Below are positions 41,423 to 48,502 of a DNA stretch of 64,000 nt, piece by piece. Source of the stretch: Solea solea (lineage: Eukaryota > Chordata > Actinopteri > Pleuronectiformes > Soleidae); the NCBI RefSeq assembly GCF_958295425.1, contig NC_081139.1, forward strand, positions 18,888,388 through 18,952,387. Reading direction: 5' to 3'. Position 1 is the stretch's first letter, and each line of letters begins with the position of its first letter. The notes under the pieces were generated by a model. The model did not search any database and was not told where the DNA came from. It was given only the letters and a program-made list of their open reading frames with translations. Made by a program: the position numbers and the translations under genes.

Positions 41423-44400
41423 CACATATTCAAGGATATATACTGCAGGTTTAGTGTTTGATGTGAAAAGAACGACTTATCAGCAACGTAATTGGAATTG
41501 GCAGAGGAGGGAAACAGGTACAGGCAGGAGTATGGCATCCACTAAGGGTAAGTGTTATTTGATGTTGTCAGGAAATTCCAGCCCCATTCCCGCAAATTCA
41601 CCCCTCCACATAACAGAGTTCCCGGCCAACATCCAACACACTTTCCATTGAATCCCATACAGATGATGATAACATTGTTATTTTTCCTGAGCAGTAGCAT
41701 GAGCAATGCAGACGTCATACAATGAGTGTGTTTTTTTGTGTGCTGCAGGTTAATCTGAAGGAGCAGGGGCAGCTGATACGACAAGATGAGTTCCTTATAA
41801 CATTCAGAAAGAAAAGGTGTTGCCGCCACATCTTCCTTTTTCAAGATCTCATCCTCTTCAGCAAAACTCGGAAGACGGATGTAGGAAATGACACATATGT
41901 GTACAAGCAGTCATTCAAGGTACTCATAATGTACACACACACAGTTGTGAGTAGGTATATTTAAGCAATATCTCATGACATGTTATGATGTCATGGAGTG
42001 TTGTTTGGTGTGACTGATTATTATCATCATCATTGTTATTATAATTATTGTTGTTTTTTGTTCTATGTTAACAGTGTAAGCTCAGTGGACATGTATTACA
42101 GCTTTAATGTGCGCCTCTACTTGTGCACATGTGCACAAGTGTTAAATTGAATTTCCATTACTCAGCCAAACTTCCAAAATTCCAAGTAACTCACTGGCCG
42201 AGGAGACTGCACATGAGAATTGGCACTGGACTTCCCATAACACTCATCAGCATTAACCTTGAATAATCCTTTTTGTCAGGCTGAATGATGATCTACTGCC
42301 ATAAGAATCTATCAGTAGTTTCAAACCACAACCGTGTGCACAAGTGCACAAAAAGCAGTTTATTGGGCCCTCTGACACTTTGTATAACCCTCAACAATTA
42401 CATCGCTTGGCTGCAGTTGAAAGAGGAAAACATTTTCAAGGTTTTTCTTTGTTTGTATTTAGACATCAGACATAGGAATGACCCAAAACAGCGGTGACAG
42501 TGGCCTGTGTTTTGAGATCTGGTTCAGGAAGAGAAAAACCCAGGACACGTACATACTCCAGGCTGTCAGCAGCGAGGTGAAGGAGGCTTGGACCAAGGAC
42601 CTGGAAAGGATTCTCTGGGAGCAGGCGGTGCACAACAGAGGTGAAAACAGGCACCACTGATGTTGACCTCAATGTGTATTGATTTGCATTCATTTTTAAT
42701 GTGTTTCTTAAACAAATGGGCTAATTTGACATGTTTTTCAGAGGTCCGCATGCAGGAGAGAGTGTTCATGGGTATTGGAAACAAGCCTTTCATGGACATC
42801 CAACCCAGCGACGCAGCTATCAGTGACAGAGCTGTCAACTATGTACTGATGGGAAGAGGTACATCACTCACTCACTCACTTAAGTCTGGAGGTATTTTCA
42901 CAAACCCTCTGATAAATTCTATTTTTATTTTGTCTCCGCAGAAAACAAAGTGCTGTGCTCTGTGGGATCAGGTGGGGGACAGGATGGACGGTCAGGGGGG
43001 CGTCCAGAATCGGTGGGCTCAGCTTCCTCCACTTCCTCTGGAGAGAGCCATGTTTCCCCTGTGGGATTCCAGTGTGGGCCAAAGCGGAGGGTAGACATGG
43101 GGGTGCTTGCGGGATATGTATCGCCCCCTGGAGCTCTGGAGGATGACCTCGACAATGAGAGTGGGAGTCAGAACTTAGTATGTAAGTAAAATTTACTGCA
43201 TAAAATCAGAAAAAAACATAAAAACATCAAATCTGATATGTTTTTACATAACAGACTTTTTACATAACAGTTGCAACATTCACTTTTTTGAAATGGCAGT
43301 TGGTCGGTCTGATATCAGTATCAGTAGTGTCACATGTAGAGTGAAGTCTTCCCTCTGTTCCAGTGGACAGCTCTGAGTCGTCCGGAGAGAGCGTGAGTGG
43401 CTTCAGCAGCTGCAGTCACGGCTACCACTCTGCCATCGGAGGAGAAGTGGAGGACGCCTCCTCTGTCTGTGCCTCCATAATCACTGTGAAAGAGGCCGGG
43501 CTCGGTCAGCGAGCTGAGGCGACGTCAGCTCTCCACAAACCAAATGTCCTGGCAGGATCCCCAGACAAAACCCAAGCCCCAGATGCAACAAATCCTGAAC
43601 TCAAACCACAGTACAAGACCAAGGACCTTTCTTGTGGCAAGGTGCATTTCAAATCTCTTAACCAGTACTTATTCATGTGATTAAAATCTTTAAGGACCGA
43701 ATTTGACCTGAATGTAAATCACTGACGGTGATTAATCACTCTTTTCTGAATATAGGAAGTGAAGGTTGTGATTATTACTACATTAATAATGTTTTCCTGG
43801 ATCTCTCAGGTTCAGAACACGAGTGTCGGGAAATCCACTGAGGTTTGACCTTTGACATCTGGTATAAGGTGAGTAAATATAAACAAATGTTACATATTTA
43901 AACCATTGTAAAATGAGTTCACACAATCCAGGTTAAGCCCATCAGCTCCGCACAATTATCTCCGTATGTCTCTGTAAAGCAGAGTTTAGATCTTATCTTG
44001 CGTGGTGACATTTCCGCGCTGCACACAGGAAGTGATTTGATAGACAAAGGCAACATTGTGCTAATAAAGTCAGACGGCTGCAAACAGGCTGGCGGATGAC
44101 TGAAAACACAATGAAAAGTTCCAGAAGTGATTTCTACTGATAAAAAAAACCTGGTTGTTCAGCAGTTTGAGGGGATAAATACTTCTTGCCTCTCCCGTCC
44201 CTGTGCAGCTGGTGCATAAACACAAACACTCCCCTCAGTCTGGTCTAATACTGTTGCTGGACAGATAAGGTTCCTTTTCATGTAGACTTATCATAGGTTG
44301 AATAAAATAATCAAGCAACGATAGTAACTGTACTATGTGATAAGGAAATGTTTAGACTTTAAAATGTTTTTGTTTTTTTTGCTGCAGATCTTGAAGCGAT

Positions 44401-44459
44401 CCAAGGAGAGCCACGAGAAGCTCGTCCGATGCCAGCACAGAAAATACAATTTAAACTGA
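26640..44459 (+). CDS. kiaa1755: KIAA1755/PLEKHG4-family Rho guanine nucleotide exchange factor (multi-exon gene)
   Basis: Twenty-two exons (numbered 2-22 and 24, listed separately) join in one frame with consistent phases. With the inferred Met they encode about 1,887 residues. Residues 2-250 match the N-terminal module of human KIAA1755 as I remember it. Residues about 640-790 are a CRAL-TRIO-like domain and about 791-1080 a spectrin-like helical region. A low-complexity linker follows, with a Ser-Leu-Ser-Glu-Gly motif shared in style with PLEKHG4. Residues about 1348-1536 form a DH domain ([26 protein letters not shown]) and about 1537-1665 a PH domain. DH-PH modules load GTP onto Rho GTPases, so it probably controls actin at membranes; the substrate GTPase is unknown. 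No signal peptide is seen. The neighbouring transglutaminase and VSTM2L-like genes support the KIAA1755 assignment over PLEKHG4. Orthology is inferred; the coding structure is directly visible. Confidence 0.9.
27076..28630 (+). CDS. kiaa1755: KIAA1755-like exon 3 (large)
   Basis: 1,555 nt, residues 68-585, phase 0 in and phase 1 out, donor AAAG-GTAAGC. It contains EGWPLCLHD and [14 protein letters not shown], strongly conserved with human KIAA1755, then a long Ser/Pro-rich, probably disordered segment. The frame stays open past the donor to a stop at 28,888-28,890. Confidence 0.95.
28631..30982 (+). other. KIAA1755-like intron 3
   Basis: It contains an open continuation of exon 3 to 28,890, a short tandem of ttagcgtgact units (28,888-28,930), a (TA)n tract (29,070-29,144) and a repeat end (cagactggacctttaaa, about 29,188). 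No other exon is recognised. Confidence 0.85.
29070..29144. repeat. (TA)n microsatellite in intron 3
   Basis: About 75 bp of TA units with CA and TG interruptions. Confidence 0.96.
30983..31174 (+). CDS. kiaa1755: KIAA1755-like exon 4
   Basis: Acceptor ctcacag, donor CAG-GTACGT. Phase 1 in and phase 1 out; residues 586-649. It ends in [15 protein letters not shown], the start of the CRAL-TRIO-like region. Confidence 0.9.
31402..31525 (+). CDS. kiaa1755: KIAA1755-like exon 5
   Basis: Phase 1 in, phase 2 out; residues 650-690. [12 protein letters not shown] and [13 protein letters not shown] correspond to the CRAL-TRIO-like segment of human KIAA1755 and PLEKHG4. Confidence 0.93.
32556..32649 (+). 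CDS. kiaa1755: KIAA1755-like exon 6
   Basis: 94 nt, phase 2 in and phase 0 out; residues 691-722. [15 protein letters not shown] matches the central beta-strand of the CRAL-TRIO-like domain. Confidence 0.92.
32746..32832 (+). CDS. kiaa1755: KIAA1755-like exon 7
   Basis: 87 nt in phase 0; residues 723-751, including [14 protein letters not shown]. Acceptor ttctgcag, donor CAG-GTCAGA. Confidence 0.9.
32948..33064 (+). CDS. kiaa1755: KIAA1755-like exon 8
   Basis: 117 nt in phase 0; residues 752-790. [17 protein letters not shown] matches the end of the CRAL-TRIO-like domain in both human relatives. Confidence 0.93.
33597..33870 (+). repeat. Dispersed repeat family copy 1
   Basis: It shares ordered blocks with 43,881-44,260, 56,125-56,400 and 59,328-59,600, for example cccgcgctgc, agtgatttattttatgt, agacagtatgaggg, ataaacacaaatgctccctc and agtcaggtctgata. 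Same + orientation as the other copies. The family is not identified. Confidence 0.7.
35086..35280 (+). repeat. Interspersed repeat with CCAGTGTGTAA-type end
   Basis: It begins aaaggtccagtgtgtaagaa and later has gcaaggcctttgcctaatgt. A second copy starts at 53,082 (aaaggtccagtgtgtatgga) with gcaagcctttgccttaagta further on, in the same order. A right-end-like form (cagactggacctttaaa) occurs at about 29,188. This is probably a non-autonomous DNA element of percomorph-type fish. Confidence 0.6.
35572..35670 (+). CDS. kiaa1755: KIAA1755-like exon 9
   Basis: 99 nt in phase 0; residues 791-823, the start of the spectrin-like helical region ([19 protein letters not shown]). Confidence 0.92.
35769..35917 (+). 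CDS. kiaa1755: KIAA1755-like exon 10
   Basis: 149 nt, phase 0 in and phase 2 out; residues 824-872. [16 protein letters not shown] aligns with the human spectrin-like segment. Confidence 0.92.
36687..36825 (+). CDS. kiaa1755: KIAA1755-like exon 11
   Basis: 139 nt, phase 2 in and phase 0 out; residues 873-919. [18 protein letters not shown] is typical of the helical repeat in this family. Acceptor tttccctgcag. Confidence 0.92.
37348..37470 (+). CDS. kiaa1755: KIAA1755-like exon 12
   Basis: 123 nt in phase 0; residues 920-960, with [15 protein letters not shown] at the end. Donor AAG-GTATGA. Confidence 0.9.
37674..37871 (+). CDS. kiaa1755: KIAA1755-like exon 13
   Basis: 198 nt in phase 0; residues 961-1026. 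It ends in [10 protein letters not shown], like the helical-region exon of KIAA1755 and PLEKHG4. Confidence 0.92.
38036..39000 (+). CDS. kiaa1755: KIAA1755-like exon 14 (large linker exon)
   Basis: 965 nt, phase 0 in and phase 2 out; residues 1027-1347. It starts with conserved helices ([33 protein letters not shown]), then becomes a charged low-complexity linker containing [10 protein letters not shown]. The donor is a perfect GTAAGT at 39,001. Confidence 0.94.
39558..39807 (+). CDS. kiaa1755: KIAA1755-like exon 15 (DH domain start)
   Basis: 250 nt, phase 2 in and phase 0 out; residues 1348-1431. [15 protein letters not shown] is DH conserved region 1. [20 protein letters not shown] is nearly identical to PLEKHG4. 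Confidence 0.97.
40447..40536 (+). CDS. kiaa1755: KIAA1755-like exon 16 (DH domain)
   Basis: 90 nt in phase 0; residues 1432-1461. [15 protein letters not shown] is the family signature in the DH domain. Acceptor ttttattttag, donor AAG-GTAAGT. Confidence 0.95.
41036..41066. repeat. (TC)n microsatellite next to exon 17 acceptor
   Basis: About 15 TC units ending 23 bases before the acceptor AG at 41,088-41,089, so the microsatellite supplies part of the polypyrimidine tract. Confidence 0.95.
41090..41314 (+). CDS. kiaa1755: KIAA1755-like exon 17 (DH catalytic core)
   Basis: 225 nt in phase 0; residues 1462-1536. [16 protein letters not shown] is DH conserved region 3, the main GTPase contact. 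[20 protein letters not shown] is shared with PLEKHG4. Confidence 0.97.
41384..41422. repeat. (TA)n microsatellite in intron 17
   Basis: A TA tract of about 39 bp with a tatg interruption. Confidence 0.95.
41749..41919 (+). CDS. kiaa1755: KIAA1755-like exon 18 (PH domain start)
   Basis: 171 nt in phase 0; residues 1537-1593. [17 protein letters not shown] and [13 protein letters not shown] are the first PH strands, close to PLEKHG4. Confidence 0.97.
42463..42640 (+). CDS. kiaa1755: KIAA1755-like exon 19 (PH domain end)
   Basis: 178 nt, phase 0 in and phase 1 out; residues 1594-1652. [19 protein letters not shown], then [20 protein letters not shown], is the C-terminal PH helix. Confidence 0.97.
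42742..42858 (+). CDS. kiaa1755: KIAA1755-like exon 20
   Basis: 117 nt, phase 1 in and out; residues 1653-1691. [20 protein letters not shown], then [10 protein letters not shown], matches the conserved post-PH segment of PLEKHG4. Confidence 0.96.
42942..43181 (+). CDS. kiaa1755: KIAA1755-like exon 21
   Basis: 240 nt, phase 1 in and out; residues 1692-1771. Gly/Ser-rich tail, probably disordered. Acceptor tctccgcag, donor GTAAGT. Confidence 0.9.
43364..43641 (+). CDS. kiaa1755: KIAA1755-like exon 22
   Basis: 278 nt, phase 1 in and phase 0 out; residues 1772-1864. [20 protein letters not shown] resembles the Ser-rich tail of PLEKHG4. Donor AAG-GTGCAT. Confidence 0.88.
43810..43868 (+). CDS. 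kiaa1755: KIAA1755-like alternative terminal exon 23
   Basis: A 59-nt exon with acceptor ctctcag and donor AAG-GTGAGT. If included in phase 0 it adds [12 protein letters not shown] and stops at 43,846-43,848, giving about 1,876 residues. The stop lies only 20 nt before the next junction, so nonsense-mediated decay is not expected. It is inferred to be an alternative exon because exon 22 also joins exon 24 in frame. Confidence 0.55.
43881..44260 (+). repeat. Dispersed repeat family copy 2
   Basis: The longest copy. Shared blocks include ccattgtaaaatgagttcac, tccgcgctgcacacaggaag, agttccagaagtgatttcta, gttcagcagtttgaggggat and aaacactcccctcagtctgg. It fills the intron between alternative exon 23 and exon 24. 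Confidence 0.75.
44388..44459 (+). CDS. kiaa1755: KIAA1755-like terminal exon 24
   Basis: Acceptor ttttgctgcag. Joined in phase 0 to exon 22 it adds 23 residues ([17 protein letters not shown]...) and stops at 44,457-44,459. It is basic and coding-like. Three-prime UTR follows. Confidence 0.75.
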   Translation: MLKRSKESHEKLVRCQHRKYNLN

Positions 44460-44882
44460 CCCTTTTGTTGTGTGATCTGTGACTGTAACACATTACTGCT
44501 CTGTAAATAATCCTTTTAATGTCACCACTAAAAAGAAAATGTCTGTGAATGCAAACAAACAGTGCCACATTCTTACCTGACATGGCTCTGCGTAGTAGAT
44601 TGTAAATTCAGTGAATAGTTTCTTAGAGTCTGTGCTTACGTGTCATTTATAAAAACAAAACACCAAATTATACTGCAATTTGATAATGTTGAGGTAAAAG
44701 CAGCACATAACGTCTGTTTTGCTTTTTGTACAGTTTCATTATTTAGACACTTTCACTCTGTCTCTCCTCTTAACGGTTTTGTATAAACCTATGTTGCTCT
44801 GAAGATAAAGATCTGTGTAACAGTTGAAATACAGAATATTTGCAGTAATTTATGCTTGTGTTGTACGACATCATTTTATTGC

Positions 44883-44888
44883 AATAAA
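44883..44888 (+). promoter_or_regulatory. Poly(A) signal of the KIAA1755-like gene
   Basis: The first AATAAA downstream of the exon 24 stop, about 425 nt into the 3' UTR. Confidence 0.6.
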
Positions 44889-44905
44889 CCTAACCAACTG
44901 CACTT

Positions 44906-46603
44906 ACAGATGGACTGAAAATCCTGAGCTTAGCAATAGTTTCTGGAACTTTTCTAGATTTGTCAACATGCTTGGCACACGATGGCATTTGTATCATAAG
45001 GAAAATCAAAGGCTAATTCACTCTCAACATTGTGACTTCTGTTGCTGCAGTATGAAAAAAAAAACAACTTGTCCCCAATTTATGAAAGTTTAGTTTGGAA
45101 ATCATTGAGTCAGTCAAAGTAATACCACAGTCAGCTTTGTGAATCATGGTTAACTTATCTTTAACCATTGTTATAATCATGCTTGCCCGTGTTACTGTAG
45201 TCACCTTTTTTATATTGCATAGTGTTTTTTTTGTTAATTTAATCACATTTTAAAATGTCAATTCTCTCTTGATTTGTTGTCTTTTCTTTGTTCACTTGAT
45301 TACGTCAACTTCTATCTAACGCCCCCACCCCTTCCTTGGAAGTGAGTTGAGGTGATAGATGGCACAGCCTCTCTGAAATATTCAAGCCTCTCTTGGCAAA
45401 GGCACCGAGTCATTTCCACAGTGTGGGTTTTGGACAGCGCTCTGGCTTTGGTTTCTCTTCTCTTATTCACTGAATTCATTTTCCTGACATAATGTCCGAC
45501 TGTGGAGCCAAGACTCATGTTTGTAGTTAAAACCACATGACTGCCTTCACCCTTAACTTGTATTGCCAATTAAAATGCCAAAATTATTACCGACATAAGC
45601 ATTTTTGGTGCATAGTTGTAGTAGTTGTCATATGTTATAGTGAAGACACACGATAACAACTTCAGCAGGTTGAATTAGCCTTTACTCTTATATATATATT
45701 TTTTTTTATATATAGTATTTATTATCATTGCACACAGGAGAAGGAAAAAGAAATGTGAACATGGATGCATATTTAGATAGGAGCGGGGGGATTGGGTAGG
45801 AAACCCAGCCCTTCCCAGGATTTGAACCAGCTACCTTCTCATTCATTTTGTCTTGGCCATAGCCAGAGTACGTGCAAAAGGGAATAAAAGGTAATTGAGG
45901 GAAAATACTAGCGACAAAAAGGGTTCATCATGTGGACCCCAATGCAATCAATTATAGCAGAAAAAAACTTCCCCTCATGCAAAATCACTTTGTGATGCTA
46001 CCTCCCTAAAATAAGGCTTGAAGAGTTTAGGCAGCATCCTGTGGAATAAAACCCCTATTAAAGGTGATGATTGTTCAATAAAAACTAAAGTTCTCAAAGT
46101 TAAACTTGAACTTAAAATAAAATAAAATGCTGTAAATTTCTGTTGTTGCATTATGGTTAAATAAACATGTTCCTGTTTAAGAAAGTTGAGTGAGGGAAAT
46201 CAAATTAAAAATCAACAAAAAGCTAACAGACAAAAGTGTACTATTTAAAATGACTCAGTGTCAATAGACAGCTGCACTGTAGTTAATAATAGATGTTACT
46301 CAAACAGGAGCAATTAATATATTCACCAATGGATTAATATCAGTGGTTTAGTGTTACAGTAAATAGATGCACATGTTGGAAAATTCTTCACCTTTAATCT
46401 GCAATTAGAGTATAATCTCTTTGGCTTTGCACCCAGGATGTAATGAAAACCTACAAACTGTGAGGTGATAATCTTTTATTCAAACAAAGGCTAAAATATT
46501 TAAATATTTATTTCGATTTTTATCGTATAATTAAAATGTTTTATCAACTTGTTACTGATCACAACGATAACCACAACCTATGTATAGGCTTGTTCTAATA
46601 ATG

Positions 46604-46639
<36 letters not shown>

Positions 46640-47286
46640 GCAATAATAAATCCATGTCTGGATCGCTACTAAAGTCTATTATCTTCTTTCTTGGGTCACA
46701 GACTTTAGTCAATCAAAATACCAAACTTTTTGAGTTATGTTGCACACAATTAGATACACAAACCTGGATAAAGCATAAACGTCGCTAAAGAGCAAAAAAG
46801 TGAAACACTTAATTTGCTAGGAAAATAAATTCTAAATCACCTGCATTATTCATTCACTACAGCCTCATATTGATAACATTCCTACATTTAAAGGTGTAAA
46901 ATTGAGGTGAAATCATTTCCATTTGACAGAAATTGAAGATAAAAAGATTCTACTCTAAAAAAAAATAATTGCCTGATGGTTGTGCAAATTGTTGTTTTGC
47001 ATTATTTCAGAATTAGTCTATTATATTAATATGAGGAGTTGGGCCAGCTCCACCATGTTATTAGATTAGCCCAGGACAAACTAAATATCTTATTTTAAGT
47101 TTTTTATAATAAGTGAAGGAGAACTGCATAGGTTTGGAACGTCATCTGCAACACCCAACATCATCAATAAATTGTACACACTGTGCCTTTAACTGAAACA
47201 AAACCACAACTGTGACCTCGCTGTGAACTACACTGTTTTATTAATTCATCAGTAAAACACTTTTGCAACAATTAAAGACTGTTCAG
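44906..47286. other. Intergenic region between the KIAA1755-like gene and the transglutaminase gene
   Basis: No coding exon is recognised. AT-rich, with an (AAT)n microsatellite at 46,604-46,639. The rest is unassigned. Confidence 0.75.
46604..46639. repeat. (ATA)n microsatellite
   Basis: About 12 uninterrupted trinucleotide units. Confidence 0.95.
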
Positions 47287-47294
47287 TGACGTCA
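47287..47294. promoter_or_regulatory. Consensus CRE (TGACGTCA) upstream of the transglutaminase gene
   Basis: A perfect palindromic cAMP-response element 250 bp upstream of the start codon, about 160 bp upstream of the TATA-like box. Binding is inferred from the motif only. Confidence 0.5.
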
Positions 47295-47377
47295 TAGCTG
47301 AGCTAGCGTTGTCTGCAGTGATGAATCACTGATGATACACATGTGTGCCCTCCCTCGCCCCATGAGTTGCTTTTTTC

Positions 47378-47454
47378 ACCCCCCACCCCTCTGGAGGGGA
47401 GGGTCGTGTCACGCCCACAATCAGCCTGACTGCAGTGGAGGACCATAAATAAAA
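47378..47454 (+). promoter_or_regulatory. Core promoter of the transglutaminase gene
   Basis: A CACCC-rich stretch (caccccccacccct, 47,378-47,391) is followed by a second cacgcccac and a TATA-like cataaataaaa at 47,444-47,454. Transcription would then start near 47,475, leaving a short 5' UTR of about 60 nt before the ATG. Position and motifs support it; the start site is inferred. Confidence 0.6.
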
Positions 47455-47536
47455 CCCAGATAACGACAGGGTGAGAGACATTAGTCCCAGTCTGAGCTGG
47501 ACACTCACTGAAGACACAGTCAAAGACACAGCAGTC

Positions 47537-47546
47537 ATGACTCAAG
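47537..47546 (+). CDS. tgm2: Transglutaminase exon 1 (start)
   Basis: The ATG is followed by Thr-Gln and one base, then donor GTAAGA. A very short coding first exon ending in phase 1; I recall the same arrangement in vertebrate TGM2 genes. Confidence 0.9.
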
Positions 47547-48470
47547 GTAAGAGAACATTAAGTTTTCATTCATTTGTAAAAAAAAAAAATAAGGTTTTAT
47601 TTTTACTTTTTCTGAAGCTTTACAAGAACTAAAACTGCTCACTGTTACAGGGATAGTTCAGTTTGTGGGGTTGTATGATACATACTTACTGTATGCATAG
47701 TCAGTGTGTTACTGTATGTACAATAGACAGCATTCAGTGTGCTGCCTGTTTACAGAGGGAGATGAGAGAAACTTAACTTAACTTAAGTACATTTTATATC
47801 AGAAAACTGCTTTTGATATTTAAGTACAGCAAGTGTCAAAAAATAATCCATATTTATTCACTGTGTGTTGAATACATGGAGCTTTTTGAACGTTCTCACA
47901 GGTTTACTATGCTGTCAGACGGCAATTTTCTTTGGGAAAATATTTTCTCAACACATTCCTACAGTATGTGCACAAGCACAACAATATAGACGCAGCATTG
48001 ATGATGAAGATGATGATAATGCAAATCAGCTGTTTTGGTTATAACTTCAAATAGTGAATTCACAGCATGGTAAATCAATTGAAGGATTCCAAATGTCATT
48101 GACACTTTTAATGTGTTATTATTTAACAGGTGGGGCCTTGTACAACAAGTTATGTCTGCTTTTCCTCTTAATCATGAATCACTACACCTTTAATGCCTTT
48201 TATTGACGTGTGCAGTTTTGTTGTTCCTCTCCGTGTAAAATAAGTGAAAGTCATGTTGGGCTTTCACTGTGTGAGAATAACAAAGGTGACAAATGTGAGG
48301 TGACGACATCTGTTCACCTCATGCTGCTCTTTCAAGCAAACATTCAGAGATCTAAAGACCAGAGCATCTGAAAAATCTTTCACCCCGATGTTTCAGCGGA
48401 GGGCTGTTGCCTTGGGACTTAAATGCCTGTGATAGCAGCTGAGAGCCTCCACCAGCTAGCTGCAGTTATC

Positions 48471-48502
<32 letters not shown>

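Noticed and set aside
42660..43094. 144-codon open frame on the + strand
   Set aside because: It runs across exon 20, an intron and exon 21 in the wrong frame; the spliced frame is clearly the DH-PH protein tail.
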